From: Membranipora membranacea
Lineage: Eukaryota > Bryozoa > Gymnolaemata > Cheilostomatida > Membraniporidae
DNA: 64,000 nucleotides
Reading direction: 5' to 3'
NCBI GenBank assembly: GCA_914767715.1
Contig: OU612074.1
Span: forward strand, 16,850,062 to 16,914,061
This document shows positions 63,811 through 64,000 of the stretch, piece by piece (positions within the stretch are counted from its first letter, which is position 1; each line of letters opens with the position of its first letter). Below the pieces are notes generated by a model. That model saw only the letters and a program-made list of their open reading frames with translations, was not told where the DNA came from and ran no database searches. The translations under genes were made by a program, and so were the position numbers.

Positions 63811-64000
63811 GATATGATTGCGACAGAGAATTAATTTTTTGATGCTGCCGTTTGGCATGTTTTTTTAGAGCAAAAGTGGACCTCGTTAAAGTTGGTGCTG
63901 ACGGAGGACGAAGATCTGCAGAGCCAAACGAATTTCAGATTTGAGACGAGCAGGAGTTGCTCCTCCTTTTGAGGTAGGTTAAAAGCAAATCTATTTTTTG
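63811..64000. repeat. Partial A-type monomer at the window edge, unusually diverged
   Basis: The first 190 bases of a copy, cut by the window end. It is A-type. Within 36 bases it has four private transitions: c-to-t at 63896, 63915 and 63917, and g-to-a at 63931. Most monomers in the window have zero to two private changes over their full length. Confidence 0.9.

Larger units (their letters stand above)
1..64000. repeat. Satellite DNA array, 336-bp monomer, 190 complete copies plus one partial
   Basis: The same 336-bp unit repeats head to tail from the first base to the last with no inversion, gap or foreign insertion that I can see. Complete copies start at 1, 337, 673 and so on; copy 100 ends at 33600, copy 190 ends at 63810, and a 190-bp partial copy closes the window. 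Most copies differ by only a few substitutions, so homogenisation by unequal exchange or gene conversion is strong or recent. The counted copy is 41.7% G+C with more G (81) than C (59) on the plus strand. Arrays of this length and uniformity are typical of eukaryotic centromeric, pericentromeric or subtelomeric satellites; which of these applies, and the species, cannot be read from the window. I see no relation to 5S rDNA, U-snRNA or spliced-leader tandem genes, which can have similar unit sizes. Confidence 0.98.
53406..64000. repeat. Array domain IV: T and A monomers only, no G-type
   Basis: Monomers 160-191. In order: eleven T-types, then A, T with T7, T, A T A T A T A T2 A2 T3 A T2 and a partial A. 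G-type monomers, about a third of the window as a whole, are absent. Paired local variants show short-range amplification: the tacgctccc change at 55303 and 55975 (672 bp apart), a one-base deletion near 58014 and 58684 (670 bp), and a t-to-c in the T run at 62186 and 63529 (1343 bp, four monomers). Confidence 0.82.

Noticed and set aside
1-64000. CRISPR array or other bacterial repeat system
   Set aside because: The units are 336 bp with no short repeat and unique-spacer alternation. The whole unit is conserved and no cas-like or other genes are present.

Overview
The whole window is one uninterrupted tandem array of a single satellite monomer. The monomer is 336 bp (phase taken from base 1, which begins gatatgattg). 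There are 190 complete head-to-tail copies plus a 190-bp partial copy at the right edge, and both window edges cut the array. No unique DNA, conventional gene, RNA gene, mobile element, CRISPR array or telomeric repeat is visible. A homogeneous array longer than 64 kb with nested higher-order structure points to eukaryotic satellite heterochromatin (centromeric, pericentromeric or subtelomeric). The family is not one I recognise, so I name no lineage. One counted monomer (bases 1-336) has 140 G+C (41.7%) and 11 CpG, an observed/expected ratio near 0.77, so CpG is not strongly depleted.

Monomers nearly all fall into a few types set by a short variable block at monomer positions 48-67. T-type has t48, G-type has g48, and Q-type is G-type plus t67. 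A-type is 335 bp: the T8 run shortens to T7 and the next g becomes a. These types define four domains. Domain I (1-16464) has seven blocks, each a run of T-types, then usually G-types, closed by one Q-type. Domain II (16465-33600) has no Q and tends to a 7-monomer pattern T2 G1 T1 G3. Domain III (33601-53405) is where A-types and indels first appear, mixed with T and G. Domain IV (53406-64000) has no G-types and includes a stretch of alternating A/T dimers. The first 100 monomers are all exactly 336 bp; the next 90 carry a net loss of 30 bp.

Rare shared variants reveal two larger duplications. In one, about 4.4 kb is repeated at an exact 5040-bp (15-monomer) offset in domain I. In the other, about 8-9 kb in domain III recurs at about 10.74 kb offset (about 32 monomers), with whole monomers gained and lost inside. 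The right end shows more private substitutions than the left.

An 82-codon minus-strand frame recurs in almost every monomer but shows no sign of being a gene: it starts at TTG, most monomer variants falling in it change the residue, and A-type monomers frameshift it. The interest of this window lies in satellite structure and evolution. I found no protein-coding system.
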